Shown: positions 21,236 through 33,490, counted from the first letter of the stretch. The stretch is 64,000 nt of DNA from Mytilus edulis (GCF_963676685.1 NC_092354.1:14018746-14082745); one strand, 5' to 3'. Notes: generated by a model not told the origin, from the letters alone. A program made the numbers and translations.

Positions 21236-21370
21236 TAGCCTTATATAGATGTCGTATGTGACAATGAGACAACTCTCCATCCGAGTCACAATTTATAAAA
21301 GTAGACCATTATACGTCAAAATACGGTCTTCAACATAGAGTCTTGGCTCACACCGAACAGCAAGTTCTAA
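21236..21370 (+). repeat. Dispersed repeat R3, second copy
   Basis: It has TGAGACAACTCTCCATCC, TAGACCATTATACGTCAAA and CGGTCTTCAACATAGAG in the same order as 12340-12475, followed by CACACCGAACAGCA in both copies. Confidence 0.6.
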
Positions 21371-22608
21371 AGGGCTCCAGTGTAAAACCTTTCAAACGGA
21401 AAAACAAAGGTGCAATCTATATCAAGATGTTCGTAATTAGTGGTGAAGTGTCATGGAAATGGATAAAAATAATAAGGATACAGATCCCTATACGCTTTAT
21501 AAGAAACTAAATTGAATACATTTGAAATAAATGTTATTTCTATTGAATTCATTAGACTGTGTTTTAAAACCAAACTTTCCTCCGTAAGTTTAATTTTATC
21601 AAATCTTTCTCTTACTTTATCTATTGTTTGAGCAAGTCGGCTAAATTAAAGCTTTACAGCTAATTTCCTAATGCATGTAAAGCAAAACTTTGGTTGGCTT
21701 GCTTGCTTTGTTTGTATAATTGTTTATACAAACTTTGTAAATAAGATTGACATTTTTAAACAATATGAATAGGCATAGTTTAACCTGTATTTTTTATATT
21801 TGAATTAAATTGGGTGTTATCATAATGATTAGCCAATAAAAAAAAAGCAAGCAAGTCAACTAAAGTCTTGCTCTACATGCTTAAAGAAATGAGCTTTAAA
21901 AGATAAAAAAATGAAAAAATTATACAGTGAAAATGCACCTCATATGCAATACTAATGATTCGCTCCACATTGAAAATGAAAGAATAGTATCATTATTCGA
22001 CAGTAAACATGACTAGCATTACGAAATCATCATGGTGGAATTTAGTTAAATATGAAGAAATTGAATGACAAAACATATTCTGCGTTATACAACTTTAATA
22101 ATTGTATTTAAATGAATATTTTTTTACTGCAACAACATCTTACCTGTTAGTTATAAAGCACCTGCACGATCTGTTCGTGAAATGTCCTAAATATTCACCT
22201 ATTTTGGTATATATTTCAAAGCTGGATGGCTTTTGGCGCGATAAAACCCCGCTCGCATCTCTTATTTTGTTTTATTAGTATTATGTATTTCTGAACATAT
22301 ACATTTTAACTCATTTTCTTCTTTTTCTTCAAAAATTAAAAAAAGTTCGTCTGTTTATTTATCATTCTACATTAGACATTTTTGGCATATACAGTAAAAA
22401 TGATAATTTAGGATCCGCACTTTACATACACTGATAAAGAAAACCTTAAAGTGTGTATTTATTCACAGTGGGTTTAAATGTGGATTGAACAGTCAGCGTT
22501 TTACCTGAGTGCTAAGATATCATATAAATTAAACCCTTTTGTTCTGTGTTATTCATAGTTTTTGATTTAAAAACACGGTCGTCTATTTTGTGTAACATAT
22601 TTAAGGAC
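21371..22608. other. Stretch upstream of gene B without recognised features
   Basis: No coding exon or repeat of known family was seen. It should contain the promoter of the C4-like gene B, but no convincing TATA or initiator could be chosen. Confidence 0.4.
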
Positions 22609-22720
22609 ATGGGTAATGTATCGGTATTTATCAATGCTATTGTTGTAGCACTTATGGCTGTGTACGTGTACGAAAATGAAAGAAGAATGGGGGAAATGAC
22701 AGCCAGATATAATCAAACAG
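22609..22720 (+). CDS. C4-like gene B, first exon with membrane anchor
   Basis: The ATG at 22609 has G at -3 and +4. The exon encodes MGNVSVFINAIVVALMAVYV, then YENERRMGEMTARYNQT, and ends at a CAG/GTAATT donor in phase 1. Residues 4-20 are hydrophobic and followed by charged residues, so this is a signal anchor (type II membrane protein) or an uncleaved signal peptide. Phase 1 matches the acceptor of the coiled-coil exon at 27363, where the joined codon is Glu. Intron 1 is 4.6 kb and holds a foldback and several MITEs. Confidence 0.65.
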
Positions 22721-23739
22721 GTAATTGGAGTTAAACAATTAGAGGACAAACTATATTTGTAGCATACTAGTTTGTACAACTTGTGTAAAGTTAAAGAACT
22801 CGTGTACACGACGAACAGTAAAGTGCGATGGTACTCGTATCTGCGATGGTTACGCTAAAGTGTTATGGAAAACGCTAAGGTGATAATTTGTTACTAATCT
22901 ACACACGCAGAACATTTGGTTCTGCAATGAAAACCGTTAGAGGAGTTTCCGGTTGTGCTTGAGTGGAGTAATTGTCACCGCTTCAAAAGGTATGTACATT
23001 TCTAAATCGCAATTTTCTTATTCAACTGCTCAAAATATTGAAAATCGGCGAATGCTATACTGTGGTGAATACTTTAACGAAGAGATACATGTATCATTTA
23101 CTGTTGTTCGTGGAGTTGAACTCCTAGAAAAGCTGTTGCCCCCTGAGAAATTTTTCTAAAAAAGTGACATTTATATGTTGAAATGGTTCTATTAATAGAC
23201 CTACAAGTTCAAATTTACTTTTTTTCGCTCAATGTGTATGCATGTCATTTAAGGCGGCGTGTACGCTGTCCGGTGTTGATAGACGTCTTGATAAATCTAA
23301 AAACCTCAAATTTTCATTATTTCATGCGTGAGGGGATCGGTTCTGATTGAGGACATCGTGAATGCGTGTGGGGACGTGAAATTATATCTTTATATCCGAG
23401 CTATGAGTCGTTGAAAGTTGCCTCATTTGGTTAGATTGTTGATGAAACAAAATACATTTGTGTAAATAAAATGTTATGAGATAGAATTTTGAAATAAATT
23501 GTGGGAAGATAGGTTTTAGAATATGTTTCACGAAGTATAAAAAGAAAAAATCGTGTCAACGATTTTGTTTCTTGCTACAAAAAGAAGTTAAAATTTTCCC
23601 TATCAGTCAAGTTGATTTTTTTACGAAAAGAGTTGTCTCCCCCTTGAATTGCTTATTTGAAAAAAAATGATTGTGAATACACAAATTTTGATATTTGTTC
23701 ACATATTTTGATTTATACAATAAATCACCAAGTTTTCTG

Positions 23740-23930
23740 TATACTGTGGATTCATTTATTTTCTTGGGTATCAATTTTCGTGGATTGCTGAAAACTTGCA
23801 CATTATTGGATATTTGATTAGTCAATCTCTTGAAAATATGTTATTCGTTGCACATTTAAATTCGTGATTAACCTGTACCCACGAAACCCACGAAAATTGG
23901 TATCCAACGAAAAATAATGAATCCACAGTA
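23740..23930. mobile_element. MITE with ACTGTGGATTCAT termini
   Basis: It starts TACTGTGGATTCATTTATTT and ends AATAATGAATCCACAGTA, with further pairing of GGTATCAATTTTCGTGG and CCACGAAAATTGGTATCC. About 190 bp, flanked by TA. It lies within the loop of the larger foldback. Confidence 0.7.
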
Positions 23931-24050
23931 TGAATAAACAGACTAACCAATAAATTTCAAATATGTCTCCCAACTAGACCGAGTATTTGCACAAATCCGC
24001 AAATTTGGAGACATATTTGCAATTTATTGGTTAGACTGTTTGTTCATAAA
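23931..24050. repeat. Inverted repeat in the foldback loop
   Basis: TGAATAAACAGACTAACCAA with CAAATATGTCTCC pairs with GGAGACATATTTG and TTGGTTAGACTGTTTGTTCA. Arms of about 40 bp with a loop of roughly 40 bp. Confidence 0.65.
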
Positions 24051-25124
24051 AAGAAAACTTGGTGATTTATTGTTATTTCAAAATTATATCTCATATTTTT
24101 TAAGCACACAAATGAGTTGTTCATAAACAATCTAACCAAATTTAGACGACCCATAGCTTCGATATATTGATATAATTTCACGTTCCCTCACGCAGTCACG
24201 ATGTCCTCAATCAGAACCGATCCCCTCACGCATGAAATAATGAAAATTTGAGGTTTTTAGATTTATTAAGACGTCTATCAACACGGAGAGCGTACACGCC
24301 GCCCTAAACGACATGCATACACATTGAGCAAAAAAAAAGTAAATTTGAACTTGTAGGGGCAACTGATTTTGTAGGAGTTCAACTCTACGTACAACAGTAA
24401 ATGATACATGTATCTCTTCGTTAAAGTATTCACCACAGCATAGCATTCTTCGATTTTCAATATTTTGATCAGTTGAATAAGAAAATTTCGATTTAGAAAT
24501 GTACATACCTTTTGAAGCGGTGACAATTACTCCACTCAAGCACAACCGGGAAATCCCCTCATGGTTTTCATTGCAAAACCAAATGTTCTGCGTGTGTACA
24601 TTACCAGCCGTGTTATTGCTACTACGTAAAACGCTAATTACACAGAACGATGGTATGACAAGCTAAAGTACGATGTACTTAAATTTACATAAAAAAATGC
24701 TAAATTGCTATAGTATAGCACTCTAAAGTGCGATAATATAGCAAGTTGGGGTTCAACCAATACTTTTCATTTGATGCTGTGTTCACATTGGAGTAGTTTT
24801 CGTTATTAATCAAACCGGTGTCCCCATTAGAAATACATTAAAATGTCTTCTTTTAGAGAATCACTGAATGGAATTGAAACAATCATGATATACATGTTCA
24901 TTATGAGATGTTGACCATCTGTTGATACTTTGAAGCCGAAGAGATTTATCAAAGGACCCAATGGGCAAAAGATGAGGTGCTGACTATGTGTTATATGGAA
25001 AATACAAAAATAGGGTCAGGTGAACGACACAGGCTCATAAGAGCCTGTAGGTTTTTTTTAAAGTACAAATAGTCAAAAAGTGTAATTGTTACAGTGAAGT
25101 TACTAGTGTATACTTTATGAGCTT

Positions 25125-25310
25125 ATCTCAAGCCAGTAATATGTAATTCAGTGGTAGTCTGTGTTTCATATTTGTTTTCCGTTATTGTTTTGTTTATTAA
25201 TCAGGTTTGAAGACCGTACTTTGACCATTATAGTTTTTAATTTTCAAATTGTGACTTTATTGGAGAGTTGTCTCATTAGCACTCATACCACATGTTATTA
25301 ATATATCTAC
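25125..25310 (+). repeat. Repeat R5/R3-related fragment
   Basis: TGTAATTCAGTGGTAGTC and GTTTCATATTTGTTTTC match the start of family R5 (48645, 51140). The middle (AAGACCGTACTTTGACC) is R3 inverted, and the end GAGTTGTCTCATTAGCACTC matches the R5 end. It is a chimera or an intermediate family. Confidence 0.5.
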
Positions 25311-25727
25311 TTACACTGGTTGTTTTGGTCGTGCGGTGTTAGACAATGCTCAGCATTAAAAGCTATGTGGTAACCTATAGTTCACTACTTACATTAACTA
25401 TATTTGGTCTATCTGGTCGTTAGTTTTATTTCTAGTTAACATAGATCAATATCATTTACAGAAATAAAGAATCATCTTGTATGTTATAACGTTTTATAGA
25501 CTGAATCATTGGAATTGGGATAACAAACGTAAAAGGAGTTGCTAACTTATATTTGAACGAATTGAATTCCTGGTCCTATTTCAGAATCTGTTTTTCCTTA
25601 GTTAAATGACAATTTGTAACCTAACTTTAATAGAGATAGTAGATATGGTAGTAATACTAAAACTATTTTAGTAAAAATAATTAAATGGTCATGCGTATCC
25701 AATATATGATTATCGTGTATATTTATC

Positions 25728-25866
25728 AATTATGGACCTTTGACGAGATCAATACGTTATATATGGACCTGTTCAGATTACATTGACCGAGGACAAAATC
25801 CGAGTGTCAATATAATATAACAGGTCAATAAATAACGTATTGACTGAGGGAAAGTCCGTAAATTCT
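25728..25866. mobile_element. Hairpin element, about 140 bp
   Basis: AATTATGGACCTTTGACGAG with ATCAATACGTTATATATGGA on the left pairs imperfectly with AATAACGTATTGACT and AAAGTCCGTAAATT on the right. A MITE-like palindrome in intron 1 of gene B. Confidence 0.5.
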
Positions 25867-26414
25867 ATATTACCTATGTAAATAATGTATTAGGAAAATG
25901 ACGTTCAATGTTCTTTCTGTGTATCTTTTGATTTTATTTTGTTATTGAAATTCTTGAAATCTTCTGATAATTTTGCAAATGATCTTTTCTGATGCGGCGC
26001 TTTTTCCGTGGTTGCTATGTGTAACGTCATGACGTCAAACATCTAAATTCAGTAACATTTTCATAGTGACCACCAAAATATGTATAAATAGAGACGTAGC
26101 GTCAATATACGTAAAAATAGAAACAAGGCGATTAAGTAAAATAAACTTTGAAACACATGATCGTCATATTCAATGAAAACAGTAGAATGCTACACCATAT
26201 GTAATATTAAATAAAATTTGCCCTGGTACGTTCTACGTCAAAAGAAAAAAAGTTAATATTATGCTATTTATTTATTTTACCAAAATACTGCAAATATGAT
26301 TTTCTATAAGTGTTTCATACTAAGTGTTACTTTTAAGGTTATAATATATTTCTTTATTGTTGAAAACAGGCACTTAAACGTATTTATGGATCGGAAATAA
26401 GCGTATTCCAAATA

Positions 26415-27031
26415 AGGTAGGGTAGGGTGTCTTCCTCCAATTTGGATTTTGAAATACCAGAACACAAGGTCTAGATTTTTGATAAAATGTGCAAATTTTG
26501 AAATTAGTAGTTAATTTATGAGTAAGCTTTTTCATTATAATATAGAATATGCCATGTTTCATCATATTTATAATTGTATTTTACCAAAAAAACAAATACT
26601 ATTGTTTGATTCATTTTTTCCAACTTTGTCAAATAAGGGGAGACAACTCAAATGCAAAGGCCGATAATTCAGAACGTGTTACTTTTACAATAGAATGTGT
26701 TAGGAATTTACCCATTTTATTATGTAGCAAGAAAACAAGTCCGGTGACCCCATGTTTTCTTCTTCTTATCTGATATAATAATTTTGGAGCTATCTTCTCA
26801 TATTTTATCTCAAAATTCTATGGTGTAGTTTTCGTTTTATGACCGGAAATTGGGTTTTCCATGCATAATCTATACAAAATTTGACAATTTTGCACAACCT
26901 GAAGTGTGAAAATAAGTCCGGTGACCCATTCTTTTTATTAATCATCTTAAACAAGCAGGATATAAACTACATTTTGGCAAATTATTTAGAAATTCTATGG
27001 ATTATAATTTAGACACCCCATCTACCTTAAC
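26415..27031. mobile_element. MITE family M1, copy in gene B intron
   Basis: The left end AAGGTAGGGTAGGGTGTCTT is inverted at the right end as AGACACCCCATCTACCTTA. The interior shares long blocks, in inverse orientation, with 60970-61558 and with the partial copy at 34396-34524. Frames that look coding in both are mirror images of the same repeat. Confidence 0.65.
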
Positions 27032-27362
27032 AGCACAGACCATCTTAATTTGGCGTATCAAACCATCACACTTTAGCGTGGACCATGTTAGGGTCCTACA
27101 TATATATTGAATGTTCACGATTAAGATACATCCAAACCTACAAAATTACTATTATCACAATTTTGCTAACTTTACAGTTGTTTACTGTCGATAGAAACAA
27201 AATAAGAAAATGACTGAAATAAGGTTTTGTTCATGTTGGTCATAGGCAGCTATTCTATTGTTCTACGCCCTACACTTTTGTTTTATTAATATTCTTAATT
27301 TTGCAACTTGTTACATCATAGACATGGATTGTTATTGCATGATATTAAACTTTCTATAATAG

Positions 27363-27488
27363 AAAAGGAACAATTAATATCAGCAAAAGTAGAGACAGAA
27401 AAATTAAGTGTAATAGAACATCAACAAATCGAAGGGATAATAAAACTGACTGAAATAGAACATCAATTACTCAAGTCAAAAGAAAAAG
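27363..27488 (+). CDS. C4-like gene B, coiled-coil exon
   Basis: The exon is 126 bp (42 codons), phase 1-1. It starts after TTTCTATAATAG and ends before GTTTGT. It encodes KEQLISAKVETEKLSV, EHQQIEGIIKLTEIEHQL and LKSKEKG, a charged helical segment with a heptad-like pattern. It corresponds to gene A exon 361-492. An upstream AG at 27320-27321 would give a longer exon in the wrong phase, so the downstream acceptor was chosen. Confidence 0.65.
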
Positions 27489-28176
27489 GTTTGTTGCTAT
27501 ATTATAAGTAACTATAACTTCTACATTTGATATTTTTGGTCTTGTCGAACACGCTGAAGAAACCGAAACTTGTTCTACTAACAGAAGTTTACTTGAAACG
27601 TATAAGATATAAATCTGACTGTGTATACTTCATTTAAACAGTAAATAAGACTTCTTATTGAACATGACATGTAAAGGACCAACGGCTTTTTGTAACCTTG
27701 ATTTTTAATATTTGAATTGATATTTGCTGAAGTCAGGATGCTTAAAAGGTGCGCACAGTTTTCTCTGTTTTTTTAAATCTTTCTGTTTTTACCCATGCGG
27801 ATTTTCATATTACAACCAGAAACTACTTGGTGATAGTTTTGCTTCATAATTATTGAATGTAGTAGTGGCAATCCTTGTTTACCGACGAAGTTCAGGTGTG
27901 GTAATGACCATGTTTATAGCAAAGTTATAATTCCGGATGGTGATGCAACTTACAGAGACAGAACGGACAGATCAGTAACAGATGCATCATGTGCTGTACG
28001 TTGAGATTTCTCCAATTATATTTATTAACAAATTGTCCAAGTTCAAAAGTGCCATATTACTTTGCTGGTTAGTTGTTTTCTCTTTAAACTTGTTTGCAGT
28101 TATTAAAGAATAAAGCATCTGTCTTTCTCTCTCTTAATTCTCGTATAAAAATACATTTGCTGCACGTTTCTTTAAG

Positions 28177-28242
28177 GGGTGACATACATCAGATGGGGTA
28201 AGACGCTATGCGATGGATCAAACACAGAAACATTGTATTCAG
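28177..28242 (+). CDS. C4-like gene B, RWG exon
   Basis: This is a 66-bp phase 1-1 exon. The acceptor is TTTCTTTAAG and the donor GTAACT. It encodes VTYIRWGKTLCDGSNTETLY and ends SG, with the same length and the same Cys as 1688-1753. Conservation of both splice borders and reading frame argues that it was functional until recently. Confidence 0.75.
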
Positions 28243-28504
28243 GTAACTGCTAGTACCTTTTAGGACAAAAAATGCAAACACTTAGTTCCGATTAATCCGT
28301 CACGAAATTTAGAACGTTATATTTTTATATTCTATCCAATATTGTATATGACTTAATTTTTAGACATTCGTTGTGGGCATGCTATCACAAGATTACCGAT
28401 GTAGTCAGACTACTAAATAGAACTGTCTTGGAAAAAGTAAACCAAATGAAAGACGATAGATACCTTAGAAAAATTCAAACTCATGAGTCGAATAAATAGT
28501 TACA

Positions 28505-28790
28505 TGGCCATGGCTTATATCGAAAAAGACGAACAGTCAAATTTCAATACACAAAACACAACATACAAAAAAAAGAAAAAGAAACCTACTAAACACTTGT
28601 GATGATATCAGGTGAAATGGAATCGTAATCGAGTCCAGCTTCACATGTGGCACCTGTTGTGTTGCTTATGTAAGTAAAAAGCCAGTAATAAGTCTAACTC
28701 GGGAGATCACATTTCGGGGATCGTAGTTTCGATAATTGGATATGTCCTTTGTCATAATATTGAGTACAGCAAGTTTTTAACGTGTTACAT
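28505..28790 (-). repeat. Diverged R4 repeat copy
   Basis: It contains GCTTCACATGTGGCACCTGT and GTTGTGTTGCTTATGTAAG, then GGATATGTCCTTTGTCATAA, matching the order of 19680-19950 in the same orientation, with many changes. Intronic in gene B. Confidence 0.5.
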
Positions 28791-29269
28791 AAGATGCTGA
28801 GTATGCATTCGATCTTATAAAATAATGACGAAAAAAAAATTCACGTTTGCTAAATAAAACAACCAAATCACTATCTATCAGCTTCCTCTCTACACAAAAC
28901 GTAAAGTATTTGACATTATACGCTAATTTAAAAATTGTATTTTAACCTTTACCTACATGAAAAAAACTCAACTAAACTTATGATTATGAATAAAACTAAT
29001 GATAAATCGGGATTATTCATGTTGTTTGAATCTATAGTTTAAGTTATGTCTCTTTTTAACACAAAATCAAGTTTTGTACAGATTTCGTATTTGAGCGTAT
29101 TAACGTTCATTTCGAATGTCACTATTAGAATCGATCGGTCAATGATGTCATTGCAACAATTGACTTCGGGTCAACTGCTGTTATTCGGTCATATTAAGAA
29201 ACTTGCCATTGCCCTATTTGTTCTAAAAATAATACAAAAACAAATCATTTTTTTTTAATTTCACAACAG

Positions 29270-29512
29270 GTCAAGCAGGCGGTAGTCAATACTCACAACC
29301 ATGGTCAAGTGTAAACTACTTATGTTTACCTCTCAATCCAGACGTCGCACAACCGCTCAAAGCACATAGTTGGTATGCTTTTCTGTGTGGAGCAGAATAC
29401 CAAATTGATGAAGCAAACACACCCCAAGGAATCAGGTCTGGTATTTTTAATCATGATGTCGCTTGTGCAGCATGCCTAGCAAAAGGAAAATTATCATCCA
29501 TTATGATACCAG
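29270..29512 (+). CDS. C4-like gene B, core exon
   Basis: This is 243 bp, phase 1-1, with acceptor TTCACAACAG and donor GTAAAA. It runs QAGGSQYSQPWSSVNYLCLP to LSSIMIPG with DVACAAC kept. It has an extra Cys in the FLCGAEY segment, where gene A has Tyr-Gly or His-Gly. No stops. It pairs with the damaged terminal exon at 31360. Confidence 0.75.
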
Positions 29513-31359
29513 GTAAAATATTGAAATACAAAATTTTCGTTTCAAATATCCAGTTGAAACGATATTCCAGTGCTTGCATTTTCTATCATGATTGGGTTTT
29601 TTTTATCTCACACATAACGCAAGAGTTCCGATGGGGGAAGTTGAAATAATTCTTTTGACAATTTTACGGATGCTATCAGGAGTAGTAAGACCTTTTAAAA
29701 TATATCTTCTTGCGAAAACGGCAGTTATGTTTTAATTGATAAGACCACAATCCCACCGTCCTCTCCTCAAATATGACCTACTGTTTAAGATTTATAACAA
29801 AGTTTGTACCACAGAAGAAACAAGATGGTTTCATTATATAGAGCAAAATATGCTTACACTTCCGTAGTACCAGATATCAAACTCAAATTTGGCTTTTGTC
29901 TTGTCTTCAGTTTTCCATGTGGTGTTATGTGTCTTGACATGGCATTGTCCGTTTGTTTCGGACTTTGCAATTTTCTACGGTAAAGCTAACAAACAAAAAG
30001 CAATAATTCAGAAAACACATAATTTTCAGAAAAAAACGTTTTTTTACAAGTACTTGTCTGCCTTATATCTTACTTTCTTATTACATTGTATTAATTTCAG
30101 TCATATATAGATTATTGAATGGTTTTACATAGTATTTTGATGTTTTAAAAACGAGATAAAGACAACCTTCTGGATTATTCTATTGTCTCATGGTGACAGA
30201 AAAATATCACATATACAGGCTGTTAATTTTGTTATGCTCAAATAATATCATGTTCCTAGAAATAAATAGTTTTTTTCTCAAAATATAAAGTTGTAGTCAC
30301 CGCAATATTTTATTTAGATCCGCGTGTTTCTCTATTATATTACGCATATTCATGGCGGATCGTGGATTGACAGAAAAAAATGTTTGTCGTCGGTCCTTGT
30401 TTGGTTTGAATGGGTTGTTTTAAACGTGTTTATAATCAATATTCAAGATAAAATATTCCACTTGACGTTCTTTATTTCTATTCACTTTTCACGTAATCTC
30501 TCTCCGTGCAAATACAAATATTTGTCCCTTTGTGAACATTTACAAGCATTCGATCAACTAAATTATTTCTGGAAGAAATGGAAGAGTTCACTTTGGGTTT
30601 TAACAAATGTTTTCTTTTATACTATTGTAAATTATTAGTATATGCATGTTTTTGTCACAAATACGAAAATTTCTTTATCAAAAGTGACAGTATGATAAAC
30701 ATGTTCACCGTATAATGTTGTGCAATAAACCCCGAATTATTTCCGGGGATGAAATTGTCAATTTCAATAACAAAGCTCTGTTCATATTGACTAATTTTCT
30801 GTGTCTCAATAATCATATTTTATCACATCCTTCATGCAGTAAATCTGACAACGACAATCATATTTGTGAAACCTTCAGGGCCCATTTTTTAAAATGTAAA
30901 CCTATAAGATATTTGTTGTAATAAATGAATGTCAGGTCAAACCCAAGCTGTTTCGATTTTGATAATATCTTAATCTTAAATATGTGTTGTGTTGTATTGT
31001 ATCAATGCATTCTTTTTGAATATTCTACTCTTTAAAATTGTGCATTAAAAAAGACTTTTAGATTGTATATTAGATTTCTTTTGCTCTGAATTAGCGAGTA
31101 ATTCTGGATACATGTATGTATTATGTTTTTTTGTTTTTGTTAGATTTTTTATTTGAGGGCCTCGTACATGTATAGCTTGATATTCGACATGGATATCGCT
31201 CATTATTGATTTGGTAAGCTATAATTGTTAACACTTTTTTCTATTTAATTTTGATTTAACTACCATTTATTGACTTCATCATACTTAAGCAAATATTATG
31301 TTTAAACTATAACTAAAAGTTCGAAACTATACAATCATGTCATTGAACAAATATTACAG
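29513..31359. other. Last intron of gene B
   Basis: It is AT-rich. A short R4 fragment lies at 29889-29972 (CATGGCATTGTCCGTTTG and neighbours). Short open frames at 30324-30638 and 30715-30921 have no family features and are taken as chance. Otherwise nothing recognised. Confidence 0.5.
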
Positions 31360-31517
31360 GATGACAAACCTGTAATAATGGATGGACAAAATAATACGAT
31401 GGAATTTTCATGGCTGGACATCCAATTCATTCTGCTGCATCAGAATATGCATGCGTAGCATATGTGCCCCCATATATAGCCGACACAGACGTTCCATGCG
31501 TCGTTTGTTCAAAATAG
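31360..31517 (+). pseudogene. C4-like gene B, broken terminal exon
   Basis: Aligned with 5526-5767, the acceptor (ATATTACAG) and the C-terminus VPCVVCSK are kept. However, the first Arg codon has become TGA, a Glu codon has become TAA, the conserved Tyr after TC is lost, and 84 bp (28 codons, including the GILFYPVK region) are deleted after the EYACV block. A protein from gene B would end right after the core exon, losing seven cysteines. Gene B is therefore probably a pseudogene, unless another 3' exon is used. Confidence 0.7.
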
Positions 31518-32004
31518 CAAAGGCGACTTTTTTATTTTATCTAAGTTTGTAAAAAAAACTCGCTCAAATCAGAGAACTCTTTTGTGTTATTAGACCGCAT
31601 GAAACAACAATCAGCAGATAATTTAACATGTGACAAGTAGTTTTATTTTATATATATACACTGATCAAGCTAACTTATCTTTTAAATCCCAAGATTCCAC
31701 TCAAAAATTGAATGATATAGTATTTTACTGATTCACACATTCAAACATAACTATGTTGATAACGAAAACACCATTGTCAAATGGAACATTGACAGGATCT
31801 TCACAGAAACATTGTATGGGGTGAATGTCACGATTAAACACTTCATTTCATACTTGATGTTACCTTACCTTAAGAACTGGCCGCGCAATCGTTTTCTCTA
31901 TGGCTTTTCTACCTCCGGCATAGATTACCTAAGCTAGATTTGGCAAATTTTTTTAGGAATTTTGGTCCTCATTGCTCTTCAACTTCGTACTTTATTTGGC
32001 CTTT

Positions 32005-32220
32005 TTAACTTTTTGGGATTCGATCGTCACTGATGAGTCTTTTGTAGACGAAACGCGCGTCAGGCATATAAACAAAATTTTGTCCTGATATCTATGATGA
32101 GTTTATTTATGTTCTCTTGTTTTTTTTTTTTCTTTTTCTCTTTTAGACATGTCGTTGTCACTATATATTCTACTTTCGAGTTTGAATGTCCCTCCGATGT
32201 CTTTGGTCTCTATTTTGCTT
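32005..32220 (+). repeat. Dispersed repeats: CGCGTC block and R4 tail
   Basis: GATCGTCACTGATGAGTC with TTTTGTAGACGAAACGCGCG at 32020-32065 is a motif common in mussel repeats. It is followed at 32140-32215 by an R4 tail (CATGTCGTTGTCA and TTGAATGTCCCTCCGATGTC). An R6 fragment lies at 32338-32400 on the other strand. Confidence 0.5.
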
Positions 32221-33354
32221 CATAGTATCTGTCAAATACGACTCATGCATAGCGAATTCTCTAAATGACAAAACCAATAACACACGACGAAGGAAAACAG
32301 CTACTAGAAACACTATTAATAACCATATATCGGGGAAAATAAAGGCAGCAGTAATATAGCGCTGTTCGAAAGTCATAAATCAATTGATAGAAATCAAATC
32401 CGGATTACAAACTATAACTGAAGGAAAGACATCAATTATACGAGGCAAACAACGAAACTACAGAAATACTAAAGTGCAACAAAAAACCAAATGATAATGC
32501 AACAAACACAGAAAAAAACTATTAGACAACAGGCATAGAAACCTTGGTTAACGACACAAACACTTTGTATAGCATCTAGTTTGGTTTGCCGCATTTTTAT
32601 TTTTTTAGATAATACAAATAGATATTTACTGCGTATGTATATACTTCTTTTATTTTTTTTTGTCGTTTGATTGCTGTTTCATCGACATATTGATAGCCAA
32701 CATTACATTTTATTAACATTTTAAACAATATTTTATTAAAAACATATGTGTACATGTTAACTACCAAGGAACATTTGATTGCCAAGTTCCTAAGGAAAAT
32801 GTTTATATGTTAGTGCCCATAACAATATTATTGACAATGTCTATAACCTCGGAAAAATGATTACTTGTAAACGGTCATTGAACAACAATATGGACAAAAC
32901 TTAGCTCCAGTTTACTGGCAAAGACATATCAATATTGGCAATGCATATATCCTGCGGAAAATTCTAACCTGTTACTTTTAAATGAACATTATATTGACAA
33001 TGTCTAGATCATTGGAAATGTTTGAACCTTCGAATGGCCACGAAACGTTTTTATTGATAACTTCTAATAAAATTGTCATGTTAACGTAAAAGAAACCTTA
33101 AAATTGGCAATGCCTAGGGGACGTTAATCTTTGGTGTAGGGAAAGTGCCATGATTTCGACACGTTAATGATAACTGTTTCCTGGCTAAATTCGGGGCTTG
33201 AAGTTTATTGCAAAAACTAAAAGAAGATCATTTTGAATTCAGGCATTTATTTTATTAATCTTTTTTTTTTTCAATTGTTGAGAGGACTTTCTCTTCTATT
33301 AAGTAATTTACATTTTCGGGCTACTTATAAGAAAAAGAATCAATAATGGACACG

Positions 33355-33490
33355 GGGATTGTGTCAAAGATATAATGACTCGTTCAAATCAACATAAGGC
33401 CAAGACCAAGCCTTCAACGCAGCGGAAAAATCTAGCACCCAGAGGAGGGTTTTAGATGGCCTCTAAACAATAACGTATAGTAGTTAGGCG
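33355..33490 (+). repeat. R1-like repeat upstream of receptor gene 1
   Basis: It is diverged from R1: GGGGATTGTGTCAAAGATA, CAACGCAGCGGAAAAATC and GGCCTCTAAACAATA. The same repeat in the same position occurs at 59520-59690 upstream of receptor gene 2, so it was part of the duplicated block. Confidence 0.6.

Larger units (their letters stand above)
22895..24604. mobile_element. 1.7-kb nested foldback element
   Basis: The left arm (22895 to about 23475) and right arm (about 24060 to 24604) are inverted copies, recognisable from TACACACGCAGAACATTTGG at the outer ends through GGTGACAATTACTCCACTC and the CGATCCCCTCACG block. The right arm lacks about 60 bp present near 23140-23205 on the left. The central part holds two smaller inverted repeats. 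Both arms contain ORF-like stretches that mirror each other; these are not genes. It lies in intron 1 of gene B. Confidence 0.75.

Noticed and set aside
24207-24545. Open frame of 112 codons on the minus strand, mirrored at 22953-23159
   Set aside because: Both are the two arms of the foldback; the mirrored frames reflect the inverted repeat and not a gene.
26549-26773. Frames with a shared NLPILL-KKTSP segment at 26549-26773 and 61178-61366
   Set aside because: Similarity at protein level comes from the M1 repeat itself; neither frame is conserved beyond it.
27887-28012. A coding-looking stretch CGNDHVYSKVIIPDG, followed by a DRTDRSVTDASC segment, between two gene B exons
   Set aside because: It lacks a matching acceptor and donor in phase 1, ends in TGA, and has no counterpart in gene A. 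Probably chance, but worth a transcript check.
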